From the NCBI GenBank assembly GCA_963969365.1, contig OZ017747.1, positions 2,356,001-2,420,000 on the forward strand: a stretch of 64,000 nt of DNA, read 5' to 3'. The position numbers and the translations under genes are program-made. Shown here in pieces: positions 1 to 17,000 of the stretch (position 1 is the stretch's first letter; the number at the start of each line of letters is the position of its first letter). The notes under the pieces are model-generated. The model had not been told where the DNA came from. It saw only the letters and a list, made by a program, of their open reading frames with translations, and did not search any database. The stretch is from Asterochloris sp. CNOR1 (lineage: Eukaryota > Chlorophyta > Trebouxiophyceae > Trebouxiales > Trebouxiaceae).

Positions 1-1436
1 TGGTTGTCTCAGATCTGGACGGCACCATGATTGGGGATGACGCAGCCACTGCTGCATTTAAGCAGTTCTGGGAGACGGAGGCGATCACCCGCGGCAGCTT
101 GCTGGTATACAACACTGGCAGAGCGCTCAACAAGTTTGAGGAGCTCTGTGGGGAGAAGTCTGGCTGTCTGGCCATGCCTGACGTGCTCATCTCCTCAGTG
201 AGTCCTGCCTGGCCACGCATGCAACCACCCCCCCATCACATCTCAGTGCGAGCCCTGTGTGTAGGTGGTGCTGCCTGCCTCCCTCCTGGTTGCAGCAGGT
301 CGTGAATCGCCATGCCTGCTGGATGTTGCTGAGGCAAGCCATCTGCTAGTCCTAGCTCAGTGAAGCACACCACGCTGCAGACAGCATGTGCCTGTCTCCG
401 CCACTGTCCCTCACGCCAGCCATGCTGATGAGCAGTTGCCGCTGCTGCTCAGCATGCATTTCTCTACTGGAAAAGTAGGCCAAGAGTTGGATGCAGCTGC
501 ATCATGGCCTGGGGCCGGCCCACAGGCACCAATGAAGACTGATCTGCTCTGGGGACATGTCCCTCACGTTGATCAGGCTGCCTCTGTGCAGGTCGGCACC
601 AAGGTGTTCAACTGGGAGGATGGCACTTGGGCAGCGGATGCCGACTACGCCTCTCGCCTGGACCAGCAGTGGAGCCTGGAGGCTGTAAGGGATGCCACCT
701 ATGCGGCGCTGGCCGCTGTGGGCAAAGACAGCATGCACTTCAGGCCGCCCGACGAGCAGAACGATCACAAGGTGGCGCCAGCAACAGCTGTCAGTGATCT
801 TTGTGTGGGTGCACAGGCTGCTGACGCTCAGACATGGGGCCTGACCTTCAAGCTGCGTCGGGTCCTATGTGAATGTACTGAGCAGGTCGTCCACTGGCTC
901 GAAGTCCTACGCTTTGACTTTGCAAATCCAGTCTGCCCTGTACAGCTTGTGTGTCAGTCGAAGCCCCTGTGCTCCCCAAAACTTGCTCTGACTTGGCTGC
1001 TGAGGTGGGCATGTGCCGTTTGCAGGTCACCTGTGGTGTGCACTGCAGCGTGCGTGACGAGGTGGAGGCCCAGATCACTCGTGCACTGCACCCACAGCAG
1101 GTGGCTGCTCAGCTGATCTGGAGCGGGGAGGGCGACTGGCGCTTCTTGGACATTGTCAGCAAGAACGCAGGGAAGCTGGCCGCCCTGGAGTTTGTTCGCC
1201 TGAAGCATGGCTTCCAGCATTCCCAAACTGTTGCTTGTGGGGACTCCGGCAATGACAAAGACATGCTGGGCGGCAAGAACCTGGCCATCGTTGTTGGGAA
1301 TGCCCAGCCCGACCTGGTGGCATGGGTGCAAAGCCTCAAACAGGATTCAATCGGGCAGAAGCAGCGCCTGCTGACCACTCAGAGCCATATGGCATTAGGC
1401 ATCCTTGAAGGGCTGCAGCACTTTGGTTTCCGCTGA
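1..1436 (+). CDS. SPP: Sucrose-6-phosphate phosphatase (3' part)
   Basis: HAD-superfamily phosphatase that removes phosphate from sucrose-6-phosphate, the last step of cytosolic sucrose synthesis. Three exons are seen: 1-197, 592-771 and 1026-1436 (TGA). The start codon lies upstream of the window. The first exon opens with the catalytic HAD motif I, VVSDLDGTMIGDD, in which the first Asp is the expected nucleophile. The second exon has the family-typical VGTKVFNWEDG. The last has CGDSGNDKDML, the motif III/IV acidic loop that holds Mg2+. The protein stops about 20 residues after LLTTQSHMALGILEGLQ, so it lacks the extra C-terminal domain of land-plant SPPs and resembles the short cyanobacterial type. 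It converges with the MAP kinase gene. SPP is preferred over a generic Cof-type HAD phosphatase because of the spacing and the VGTKV segment. Confidence 0.85.
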
Positions 1437-1763
1437 TGAATTGTGAGTGATGGAGGCAGGAGACACACAGATATTCAGTGACACTTCTTGCCTTCCACTG
1501 TGCGTGTACCTATACCATGATGTGCAGCAGTGTAGTCATAGTGACCACCACCACAACATGACCCACATGAAGGCGTCAGTATAAGATCACATTACTGGGC
1601 CGGTCAGGTTTGGTTACCATAGCATGGGCCAGCTGCTATAGGGGTGAGGGAACGGAGAGTATGATTATGCACTCTGCAGACGTGGCCCCCTCCAGCCACT
1701 CTTGCTGCAGCTGCAGAGAGCTCACGCGCACAAGGCCAGATTTAACTAAGCCCTGTTGAGTGC
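1437..1763. other. Convergent 3' region, SPP / MAPK
   Basis: This holds the 3' untranslated ends of two convergent genes. I see no good TGTAA on the + strand or TTACA for the - strand, no ORF with family features and no repeat. Confidence 0.5.
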
Positions 1764-5863
<4,100 letters not shown>

Positions 5864-5964
5864 GCAAGGTAAGATGCATTACCCTGGGGAGAGGATGGTT
5901 GGCTATAATGATAAGCTGGGTGTCCGATAAGCTGCGTAGGTCATGACTGAAGTTCGCTTCCATC
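5864..5964. promoter_or_regulatory. Compact divergent promoter MAPK / DDX18
   Basis: Only 101 bp separate the start codons of the MAP kinase (-) and the helicase (+), so both 5' UTRs and core promoters must lie here or overlap the genes. No clear TATA box is seen; the segment is AT-richer than its flanks. Confidence 0.6.
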
Positions 5965-8900
5965 ATGGCTCGAGGACCTGACACACTGTCGAAGAAGGCC
6001 CGCAAAAGGAAGCACAAGGCAGCAGCAGGGCCCCACGGTGCAGAGCAGATCACCCCTTCTGTTGAAATCGAGGTCCAGGCTACAACACCTGCACAGGAAA
6101 CCAGGCAGGCACCACAAGTGGCAGGCAAAGCCAAGCTCATCAGTGTTGCAGAACAGGTAGCCGCCTTGCAACCTTTAAGCCTGGGCTAGCACTTTCAGGA
6201 CTTCCGTGTGCTCACCATAGTTGGGCTGTTCCTGCAGGTGACTCAGGTGGACGCTACTGCAGTGCCTGCCACCCAAGAGGCAGATGTGCTGTCTGGAGGC
6301 CGCAGTACTGCAGCAGCTGTGGATGGGTTCGGCATGCCTGCAGCAGCTGATCATTCCCGCAAGAAGGTGGGCACTGCGCTAGATTGACGGCTGCCTGCCA
6401 TTGGACAGCAGCAGGCACCAACACACATTGAACAATCTTCAGTCCCAAATCTTGTTGCCGATAAGTAGCAGCGGTTTATGACAGTCACTCCTCCCTGTAT
6501 CGCAGGCAAAAAAGAACCGCCCAGAGGTGGAGTTTGAGCGCCATGAAGCTGTTGTCAGCGGCATCATGAGCACCCGGGAGTTCTCCTCGCTGGAGCTGAG
6601 CGAGCAGATGGGCAAGGTGGGGCATGGTCTCCGCAATCTGCTGGTGGTGTCAAGCTGTCGCTCCTGTTCTGCCTGCCCTGCCACTCTGTGGCCTGCTGGC
6701 ATTTGCGTCACGGTGAAGCTCCTGCTGCGCATGCCTTGGTGCTGTGTAGCCTGCCTACATTGCTGCATGGCAAGAGCGACCTTCTGGCTTGCAGGCAGTG
6801 GCGGGGCTGGGGTTCAGCCACATGACGGAGGTGCAGGCAAGAACCATCCCTCAGCTGTTGGCAGGCAGAGATGTGCTGGCTGCAGCAAAGACAGGTCAGC
6901 ACAGCAACAGGCAGTGGTTGTAAGGGCATCACACCTCCTACTCTTGCACAGAGCGCCCTCACTGGAGACCAGCCCGCCTTAGGTGCCAGCCTTCAGTTGC
7001 TTGCCCTGAACGCCGGCCTGGACACCCGCCTGGCTGCTGCAAGCATTCTGCGATGTGCTTGCTGCCCAAGAAGTGCAGACACCATCTGCCCAGCTTCTGC
7101 GCATCTTGCTGCAGGGTCTGGCAAGACCCTGGCCTTCCTCATCCCCTGCCTGGAGCTGCTACACCGAGCCAAGTTCATGCCCCGCAATGGCACAGGGGCG
7201 CTGGTCATCGCCCCCACACGGGAGCTGGCCATGCAGATCTACCAGGTGGCCCACGACCTCATGCAGGGCTTCTCGCAGACCCATGGTGAGGGCTGGAGCT
7301 GCTGCTGACGGGTCGGGCTGTGGGCATGTCCCACCTGGGCCCCCTGCAGGGGCCACGAGTGGCAGTTGAGCACCCCGTGCAGGCCGTGTACCCGCTCAGG
7401 GTGCCAGCGTGCCAGAACAGCTTGCGGTTCCTCTAGGTGGCGCTCAGAGCCAGCTGGCTACATGACTCAGCATGCAGCAGCCTGCAGCAGCACGGTGCTG
7501 TCCTGCACAATCATGACCTGCATGTTGCAGCCTCAGGCTGCCCACGGCCTGGCCCGCAGAGCTCAAATGGAATGCATCTTCTTTGGAACACCACTGCTGC
7601 TGTTGGAGAACTTACATGGCCACGCCCATGGCCTGGCCTGTCCCCTGGCATTGAGGCAGAAGCCGTCAGACCTCCGCTGACCTGCCGCCAAAGCAATGGT
7701 GCCGCAAGTCCAGATTGATATCGACCTCAGCCAGGGTTCCCCTGCACCACCAGGCAACAGCCCACCACCCTGCAGGCCTGGTCATGGGCGGTGCAAACAG
7801 GCGCGCAGAGGCAGAGAAGCTGGTCAAAGGAGTCAATCTGTTGGTGGCCACCCCTGGGCGCCTGCTGGACCATCTGCAGAACACTGCGGTGGGTCACAAG
7901 TGGCCTGGTGTCAAGCCTGCAGGCCGCTGGGGTGTTGTTCATGCGCCTTGTGCAGCATGGTTCCCAGTGCAACGCCTCTGCTGTCTGCCCCATGCACTCT
8001 GTGCAATTGGCACGTTCCAACTGCAGAGCCTTGCTGTGTGACTTATCTGCCTTGTGCTGCAGAGCCTCGTGCTGCACGTCCACTCTGTGGGGCTCACATG
8101 CATTCTCATGCAGTGATCCACATGCATGTTCCCGTGGACTGCTTCCAAGGGGCGCCCTTCCCGTATTGCTCATCCTGTTTGTGCTGCAGGGCTTCATCTT
8201 CCGCAACCTGGCCTGCCTGGTCATTGATGAGGCGGACCGTATCCTGGAGATCGGGTTTGAGGAGGAAATGAGGCAAATCGTGAAAGCGCTGCCCCGCAAC
8301 CGCCAGACCATGCTCTTCAGCGCAACGCAGACCACACAGGCACGTCCCTGCTGGCGCTGGCTGGCTGTGTCAGCTGCGTGCTTCTCCAGCGTGCCTCTTG
8401 TGCAGCACATGGCTGGCGCGCAATGCACTTGGATGTTGCTTGGTGTCCTTGCAGGCAGCTGACCCAGAGCAGCTAGCTGCTGTTCCACTGTTTTGTCCAC
8501 TGCTTGAGTGCTTGATTGTGTTGACTGTGACTCGAGTGGCCATGCCAGGAGAATTGGGCAAGCACTGTTGGGTTGAAGACCAGCTTTCTGGCCCTGTGTG
8601 GCCACACCAGAGACAGTGCTGAGCTTTTGCCTGGCAGCCTCAGCAAGGTCAGGCATGTGGTCTGATGTGCATGTGTACGCACTGGTCAAGGTGTGCAGGT
8701 GGTAGACATAGCTGCCAGATGGCCATTGGGGCGCATTGCAGTCGCACCTGCATGGCCTTGCTACACATTGCCATGCCAACCTCTGCTGTGCGCTGAGCGT
8801 GCTTTCCCCTGGCAGGTGGAAGACTTGGCACGCCTGTCCTTCAAGCGCGCTCCCCTCTATGTGGGCATTGACGACCAGGGGCCCACAGCTACACGCGAGG

Positions 8901-11000
8901 GCTTGGAGCAGGGCTACTGTGTGGTCCCCTCCGCGCAGCGCTTCCTGCTGCTGTTCACCTTCCTGAAGAAGAACGTGAACAAGAAGGTGCGCCATGGCAT
9001 GACCTCCGCCCCCAGTGGATAGGAGGCTGCCACCAGTGCGTCTGCAGCTGTGCGGTTGTTTGTTTGCGCTTTCTTGGTCGAGTTGTACCTGCCTGGCTCA
9101 CCTGCGCACCCGGGGGCTGATCCCGCCATGAGGTTGGCAGTGCAACCCTCATGTGTGAATGAAGCTGTCCTTCTCTTCCAGCTTGCATGGAGTGCGCACA
9201 GGGCTGTCAGTCAGAGGCAGCTGTGTCTTTGCGCTCTGCCAGCTCATGCAGAGCATGCTGATGGCGTGCGGCTGTGTACATGAAGTTGGATGTTATTCTA
9301 ATTGGTAGCAAGCTTGTAACAGGTCCATATTTGATGTTGTTTGTGTGTGTGCGGTCGTGCGGAGCAACTGCAACCATCTCTTCATGTGTTCCCCCTGCAA
9401 GTGCCCACGCTGAGCGCACTGCTGCCTTGCTTGCCTGCAGGTCATGGTCTTCTTCAGCTCTTGCAACAGCGTCAAGTATCATGCAGAACTGCTCAACTAC
9501 ATCGACATTCCTGTAAAGGACATCCACGGCAAGCAGAAGCAGCAGCGGCGTACCTCCACCTTCTTTGAGTTCAACCAGGCAGACAAAGGGGTGCTGCTGT
9601 GCACGGACGTGGCGGCCCGTGGGCTGGATATCCCAGCAGGTGAGCTAGAGAGTACATTGCTGTCAGTGCAGCCCATAGGGGCAGCGAATTGTGTAGTCAA
9701 TCAGCGGGCGGGATGGGGGTGTTGCCGTCTTACGTCATGTGCGGGTCCCCCACTGCTGGGCATAGCTGCAAGGCCGGCCTGCCTGCCTTGGTCTCCTGTC
9801 AATTTGTCCAAGGACTTCGCCTGCAATCCTCTCGGTGTTGGGCGTCAGCCTCTGCGCTGTTGGCTCGCGCCCCATGCATCCTGCCTGGCATGCTTGCTTG
9901 GCACAGTGCCATCGAGAGGTGGCATCATCTACTCCCAAGGCAAGCAGCATGGCAGTGCTGTGTGACTTGATCCCCTCCCGCCACTGGTGTGCTGTACAAA
10001 GCGTAAGCAGGCGTCTCTTGCATGAACTTCGGGTGGCTGCTGCAGTGGACTGGATCATCCAGTATGACCCTCCAGATGACCCAAAGGAGTACATCCACCG
10101 CGTGGGCCGCACAGCGCGCGGGCGTAATGGCAAGGGCCGCGCCCTGCTGCTGCTGCTGCCGGAGGAGTTGGGCTTCTTGCGCTACCTGAAGGTATGCTGT
10201 TCCCATGCGAGCTTGTTTGTGCCCCTCTGTAGCATGCAACTGTTTGAGTGGTCCACGTGGAGGGGTTTGCTAACTAGTTGTGGGAACAAGCCTAGCCAGC
10301 TGGAAGATCTTGTGAATAGCTGTTTGCTACAGTCATGTCACCTGGAACGTCTGCGGTGTTTGCAAAGCTGGCTGTGCTGGTGCTGCAGGCGGCTAAGGTG
10401 CCTTTGAATGAATACGAGTTCCCCACAAACAAGGTGGCCAATGTCCAGTCGCAGCTCGAGAAACTTGTGGAGAAGAACTATTACCTCCACCAGAGCGCCA
10501 AGGACGCATACAGGTGTGCTGCCCCCTCAGCATGAGTTTTCTGTTCAATGCCATAGGTGCCACTGCAGACAAATGCGCTTTGATTACACAATGGTGGCCC
10601 CGTTTGCGTTTCTTGAAGCCGCAGCATGTACAAGACATCCACACTGTGGCCCTCACTTGTAAGCCTCTGCCTGGGGATTGCCATGGCACGAAGTACTGGC
10701 TGCAAGCCCCTCAGCTTCTGTCCTCTGCTGTGCAGGTCTTACTTGCTTGCCTACAACTCCCATCAGCTGAAGGACATTTTCAATGTCCACACCCTGGATC
10801 TAGCTGGTGTAAGCAAGTCTTTTGGCTTCGCAGTGCCCCCCCGGGTCAGCTTGAATTTGGAGAGCAAGGCAGCTCACGGACGCAAGGCAAAGGCAAATGC
10901 AGCAGACTACAGACATGGTAGAAGTGGGCAAGCATTCTCTGCTGACAATCCTTATGGTACCAAGCAGGCTTCGGACAAACGCCAATTTTACAGAGCTTGA
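5965..11000 (+). CDS. DEAD-box ATP-dependent RNA helicase, DDX18/Has1 type
   Basis: Nucleolar RNA helicase of the Has1/DDX18 (plant RH27/RH51) group, acting in pre-60S and 18S rRNA processing. Twelve exons are resolved (5965-6156, 6238-6366, 6506-6616, 6795-6894, 7115-7285, 7776-7888, 8190-8339, 8816-8986, 9441-9639, 10046-10191, 10389-10513, 10736-11000), totalling 1872 nt or 623 residues. The N-terminus is Lys/Arg-rich (KKARKRKHK, a probable nucleolar signal). Motifs in order: Q motif [20 protein letters not shown], Ia PTRELA, Ib [58 protein letters not shown]. The C-terminal DUF4217-like part carries [14 protein letters not shown] and [10 protein letters not shown], which single out Has1/DDX18. 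The intron after 8339 appears to be GC-AG. It converges with MCM4, with 51 bp between stops. Confidence 0.95.
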
Positions 11001-11014
11001 CTTAGGATGCAACA

Positions 11015-11019
11015 TTACA
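11015..11019 (-). terminator. Probable polyadenylation signal of MCM4 (TGTAA)
   Basis: TTACA on the + strand reads TGTAA in the MCM4 direction, about 33 bp past its stop. TGTAA is the established chlorophyte polyadenylation motif. It lies just beyond the DDX18 stop codon, so the two 3' UTRs probably overlap. Confidence 0.55.
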
Positions 11020-11051
11020 CATTCCCCCATTGATGTACTCATTTGACAGTT

Positions 11052-14000
11052 TTATTCTGCGTATTGCGCTAATGTATGACTTATCTTCCTGGTTTGTGCA
11101 TTAGTGGCAAGACAGTCGCTGAGGCGTTCCAGTGCAGTGCGCACCTGCGTCTCGCTGACTGCAACGGTAGCCTGCTGGTTCATGCGGGTGGTGATCTCAG
11201 CCACCGTCATTCCTGTTCTGCTGCCTGCATGGCCAAGGCACCAGTGCATGTTGTACCAGTCCTAGAGATGCCAACAGGCAGCAGCAGGCAAGTACGAGCT
11301 GCCACCAGGCAGCAGCCTCACCAATGAGAAGCTGCTTTATCTCAGAGCTCAGCTGGTCAGCTGCACGGCGGTCTGAGGCTGTGATGCCTGTGTAGATGGC
11401 ATCCATGTCAATGGCACCTGCAGGGCAGGGCTGACCTCAGAGCTGCCGTCTCACCTCAGCCTGGCACAGACATGCCAGCTACTGACAGGCAGCAAAGCTG
11501 GGCATCTTGTGCTTACCTGTGGTTGGGTCAGTTGCAGCCTGCTGCATGGCAACCTGCGTAACACATGAGGACCCTGAGAGCAAACATCTGTGAAGTGTGG
11601 CTGAGTGAGGCTCCAGCGCCACCACACCATGCACCTGACTCCACCACCACCAGGGCGGCGCTGCTGCCCAAGACACCCTCCGCTCGCTATCATGCCATGG
11701 TACCAGGTGCCCCTCGCTGCCTCTGGTTGGGCTGGCAGATGCAGCCCACCGCAACAAACACTCTGTGACAGGAAGATGGAAGATGCCGTGGTAGACGGCT
11801 GAGGGCAGCATTGCGTCCCTGACATTGCTGCTCCCTTGACACCCCAGCCCACCCAGTGGCCCACCTTGATGAGCCTGAGCGCCTCAGCCACATCTCCTCG
11901 CTCTACAGTGGGCGACAGGCGCATGCGGGCCAGGGCCTCACTCAGGCGGACCTGCACATCGCTCATGCAGTGGATGATGGGTGCATACCAGGCCTAGCAC
12001 CTGTTCACAGCCCTGGTCCCTGGCAGGGAGCCAGAGCAGGACCACTGAGAGGAGAGTAGTTGCTGACATTGGATGGGAGCCCTCACTCATGGGAAGCCAG
12101 GTCGGCAGCCGGGGCCCAGCGGGCGGAGCGGTTGCTCATGCGCGGCAGGCAAGCTCGATGCAAGCTCATCACATGCGGCGCGACGCAGAGGACAGTGCAT
12201 GGCACTGGTTTGCATGCGCACCAGAGACTCCAGCTGCCTGGGGGTAGCAGTGATGGTCTTTTTGGAGACCCCGTTGCGGCGCATCTGCAGGTAGCCTGCC
12301 ACCAGATCCTCCGCAGCCGACTCTGTGATCTCAGGCTGGCACCTGCAGATGCGTCCAGTCAGAAGTGGCATCGTCTATGGCCCCTGCCTTGCTCACCCTG
12401 AAGGCGGCACACGTGCCAAGCTCTGTTGCACAACACGATCACGCCTGCACTTCCGACATACACTGGCATGCAAGCCCAGGACAGCTGGCAGGCCATGGCC
12501 GCCATGCAGTGTCTGGACGCCAAGTGGCTGTGTTTATGGTGCCAAGCACTCACCGCATGCGGGCATACGCGATGTAGTCCTTCAGCTGCTCCATGGGAAT
12601 GACAGCCTGCAGCAAGGCACTGACTGGTGTGTTGTACTGCTGCGTTGCCCTGGGGGTGCCTGGGCAGGTCGCACCAGCAGGTGGGATCCAGCATGACTGC
12701 CGGTGGCCTGCTGCAGCCTGGCGAGGCCTGCTGCAGCCTGGCGAGGCCTGTGTGAGCCACAGCATGCCAGCGTGCAGGGTGCTGGGGCAATGCAAGCAAC
12801 ATCTCGTGCTCCACTGGGCCGATGGCCCAGCCTGAAACCTCAACCGCTTGCCTGTTGTTGTGGCCTCTCTTCTCAAGTAAGTGGAAGCCTCCAGGAAGCA
12901 GCACGGCTTACAGGCTAGCCTGGGGAGCCTCAGCATCATGCTTTCACAGCAGCCCTAGATTGAGCCGGCCCTGCATGCAGGCAGAGCAGTCCAGCCTGCA
13001 GCCTGACCTGGGGAGTCTCCGCCTCGTGCTCATAGAACAGCCCGATCAGATGGCGCGCCAGCTTCCTGTCTGTGGCCTCGTCTGCCTTGTCCAGCACCAG
13101 GTAGATGAGGTCAAACCGCGACAGCAGGCTGGGAGGTAGCTGGATGTTGTCGATCACGCTCATGCGCGGGTTGTAGCGGGAGCCCACCGGGTTGGCAGCC
13201 GCCAGCACGCTGGTGCGCGCATTGAGCGTGGATATGATGCCTGCCTTGGCCACCGACACTGTCTGCTGCTCCATCACCTCGTGCAGCTGTGGTGGCAGGC
13301 AGGCATGTACATGTCAGTAGTGCTGCTCTGCCAGGTGTATCATTGCCGTGCTGATGTACAGTGAGGCTGCTTCGCAACCCATGACAGCTGCATAGCAAGA
13401 TAGGAGTCCTGCAGGTAGGCATTGTTTGTTGAGGTGACAGGCAGCCCTCACTGACATAGCATGAGTGGCTGCACTTGCTTCGCTGGGCTGGGTGCTCCAT
13501 CACTGCTACACAGCCACTGTGTAGGAGGCCGCTGCTGACCACAGTCAGCGTCTGAGCATGAGAGGGTACAAGGTGCACTCAGGGGCTGGTGAATGCACAA
13601 GGCGCACTGACCATGCTGCGTGCGCTCTCGGACATCTTGTCGAACTCATCAATGCAGCACACGCCCAGGTCGCTCATGACCAGCGCTCCACTCTCCAGCA
13701 CCATCTCCTTGGTCTCAGGATCCTGCATGGGGGGGAGTAAAGGCATAGCAGAAACGCTTCAGTGGCCAAGCAAGGCCTGCCCATCCACTCGACCAGAGAC
13801 ATCCCCACAGGATCTGCACCACCCACAGGGAGGCCAAGCAGTCGGCAGAGCACTTCAGCACCATCTCCGTGGTCTCAGGGTCCGGCCTGGGGCCAAGCCA
13901 GGAATTGACATATGACATCTCCCCAGCAGGGAAGCACCTGTGTTGCAACGCCGTCAAGCAGCCGCCTACCAAAGCCGCCACTCCACAACAGGGCGCCGAT

Positions 14001-17000
14001 CACATTAACAGCTCATGGAAGCAGTCCCATGTGCTGTCACCTTCCAGGTCTGCTTCCACTGAAATAGAGCCAGGCATGTCATGTGTGCTGGGCCTTCCCA
14101 AGGCGCTGACCGCACTCATTCAAGCATCCAGCAGCATCTCGATTGCATTGGTTGCCCACCTTTGTGACATAAGCAGTAAGACCGACTGCACTGCTGCCCC
14201 GCCCGCTGGTGTACATGCCACGCTGCGCAATCTTGTGCACGTAACTCAGGATCTGGGACTTGCTGACTCCAGGGTCGCCCACCAGAAGCACGTTGAGCTC
14301 ACCCCTCACGCGTCCACCCTCAAACTCCTGCACCAGCCAGGGGCACTATGGGCTGGTCCTGCATGCAGGACCACCCTGATCCGTTCACCCACTGGTGGCA
14401 GCTCGTACAATTGCAGCACGGGAGCCGCACACTGACCTCCACACTTCTACAGCAGCCAGACCACAGAGACAGGAGCCTGTTGAGGTCACCCCTCATTCAA
14501 CTCCTGCAGTCAATGCGCATCATTATATCGCAGAGCTCACACAGCCCACCCCCTGCAGCATCTGCTAGAGGCTGGCGGACTGCTCAGAGTGTCCCCAGCA
14601 GTGCGCAGCAGAGCCTGTGTGGTCACCGCACATCAGTTGCAGCTGACATTGTCTGTGAGTGCTGCAGTAAGGACACAGACCACAATTGCAGCGCTTGGGC
14701 GTGTCCTGGTGCAGAGCAGCCTGGCACAGGAGTGGTGCAGCACGACTCTTCATGCCACCACTGCAGCACTCCACTGGTACCAGAGAGCAGTGAGGAGCCT
14801 AGCAACCACTATGCCCTGCCCGCCTGCAGGTTGGAAAGCAGGCATGCAGGCAGGCTCAGCGACGTCTGGTCAGATAGAATCTCCCAGCCCCAAGCCTGAC
14901 CTTGGTGGTTCCCCCAAACAGCTGGCACAGCACCCCCTTCTTCACATCCTCCATCTGCCAGATGCTGGGCGCCAGGGAGGCCGTCAGCTTCTCGTAGATG
15001 TCTGGCTCAGCACCCAGGGCCTGCATCACAGAGGTCCGCTGGCTGAGCCACCAAGGCAGGGCCTATGCTATTCTTGATACACTTCCTGTGTTCTGAGCCA
15101 TGCCAGAACCTGTGCTGGTTTGACACACAGCATTCTGGCTGAGCAGTGCCGGGGCCAGTGCTGGCACCTGACAGACAGCATTCAAATTGAAGCAGCCAAG
15201 GGCTGTGCTTTGACAACACAGCACAAGGACAGGAGGAACGAGGCTGCTGAGAGCTGCCATGGCCTGGTCTGACAAAAGCAAGACAATGCTGGCTTCAAGA
15301 TGAGAAGGGAGAGCGTGCTGAGTGTGGCAAGCCTGAGCAACGTGAGGACTGGTCCACACAAGATGAAGGTGGCTGCGAAGTTGGAGAGCGGAGCAGGTCA
15401 TTGCTTGCCGAGCAGGCTCACCCGCATCTCTGCCTCCTTGGCCTCCAAGTCTTCTCGGGAGGCGTTGCCCAGCTGCAGGCACCAAGGGACAGCTGTTGTG
15501 TGGCCCCTGCAGGGTAGGATGGAGGCAGCAAGAGATGGGCGGCCATTCTGGTGACAGGCTGTTTTGCTGGCATGCGAGTGCTGTCATTGGCTGGTGACTG
15601 GGCTTGGAAGGATGACTGCTGTGCAGGCTGCCAGCAGCAGGCTTCCAATGCTCCTTCGCACTGGTGGTGGGCAGATTGGCTTGAATAAGCAAGGCAAGGG
15701 GCAAGCCCTGCCAGCTGCATTGTGCGCAGCCTGCCTGAAATAGGGGCTCCTGCGACACTGTGCTGTGGGGCTGCTGGGATGACTCCAGGTAGCTCTGGCT
15801 CTGGCTCTGGGAGTCTGTCTTGACGCTGAATAGCTTGCTCTGCTCGTCCCGGCTGACATGTATGATGTCAATGTAAGTCTTGTAGATGGACTTCAGGGTG
15901 CGCAGGCGCGGGTTCACCCTCATGCTTTGGGCTTTGTAAACCCCTGCAGCAGGCACAGCTCTGGTCTGCGGGCTTGATGCTGTGTACCCACAGCGCTGAC
16001 TTCTGCTGTGGAGATGATCAGGCAGCAGCTTATCAACTTCCTGGCGCTCACAGGCATCTGCAGCACACACTGCACTCAGTGCCAGCAACACTCTGGGCTA
16101 GGAGCAACAGGGCTGCAGCTGCATGTAACCCTCCCACATCAGGCGCAGCCCCCTGGCTCAAACATGCAATTGCATGCAGCAATATGAGCATTTGAGCTTG
16201 CACCTGCATTCAGCACAGCAGTCACAGGGGTTGCATGTTGCAGATGGCCGGCACCCCTGGCACAGGATCTTGTGCACTGCTGACTGGTGGCCCACTGCTG
16301 ATTGGGGGACCGGCGCTGCTGCCTCACCTGTCACAGTGACTCTATCTCCAGGCTTAGCCACGTCCACCATGGTATCAAAGCAGAACATGGAGACTGCATG
16401 TGGCGTCTCTCCCTCTGGAATGTCATTAGGGTTCTCCTGCAGGCAGGTGCATGCGCTCCCTTCAAGCCGGTGATGGCTCCCGGTGCGTGCCTGGTCTCAA
16501 TGTCAGCTGATGCTCCCAGCAGGTGCAACATTTGCTTGTTCAGCCAGGCCAGCCACAGTCTCAACATCAGCTGGCGTGGCCACACAGCAGCACCCAAGCA
16601 CACTCTTCAGATCAGCCAGCATGACCCAGGGCAGCTTCAAGCACATCGGTCACTTCAGCAGGTGGGGTCAGTGCCTGCTAGGCACTGCATGGAATTGGCC
16701 AGCAGGCCATGGCAACCTACCTGCATCTTGATGAGCTGCTTGTTGCTGAACTCGCTGCGGTTGTGCAGCAGCTTCATGAGGTGCTTGGCCCCGCAGCCTG
16801 CGTCTGGGCACACCGTGGGTTCCTCAATGATGCCCTCCACGTTCCAGGCTACCGCCTCAGCTCCACAGGACTCGCACTTGAACAGCCCACACCTGCAGCA
16901 GCGTTTTGTGGCCAGAGTTGTTCCAAAGGAGACAGTTGGCCTCTGACTGGCACAGCAGCATGGCCAGTGCTGTGAGTAATCATCATTGTTCTTTGACGGC

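Noticed and set aside
388-1116. Plus-strand 242-codon frame as a separate gene
   Set aside because: It contains SPP exon 2 in frame with flanking intron sequence; the ends carry clear GT and AG splice sites.
7727-8995. Minus-strand 422-codon open frame
   Set aside because: It lies opposite DDX18 exons and introns, has no family motif, and follows from the GC-rich composition of the real gene.
13851-13890. Additional MCM4 exon or pseudogene
   Set aside because: The stretch is too short, lacks an acceptor AG and loses the frame; better read as an intronic echo.
15063-16091. Minus-strand 342-codon open frame in MCM4
   Set aside because: Only its first part matches MCM4 exon 8 ([13 protein letters not shown]); the rest reads through an intron that contains simple tandem repeats.
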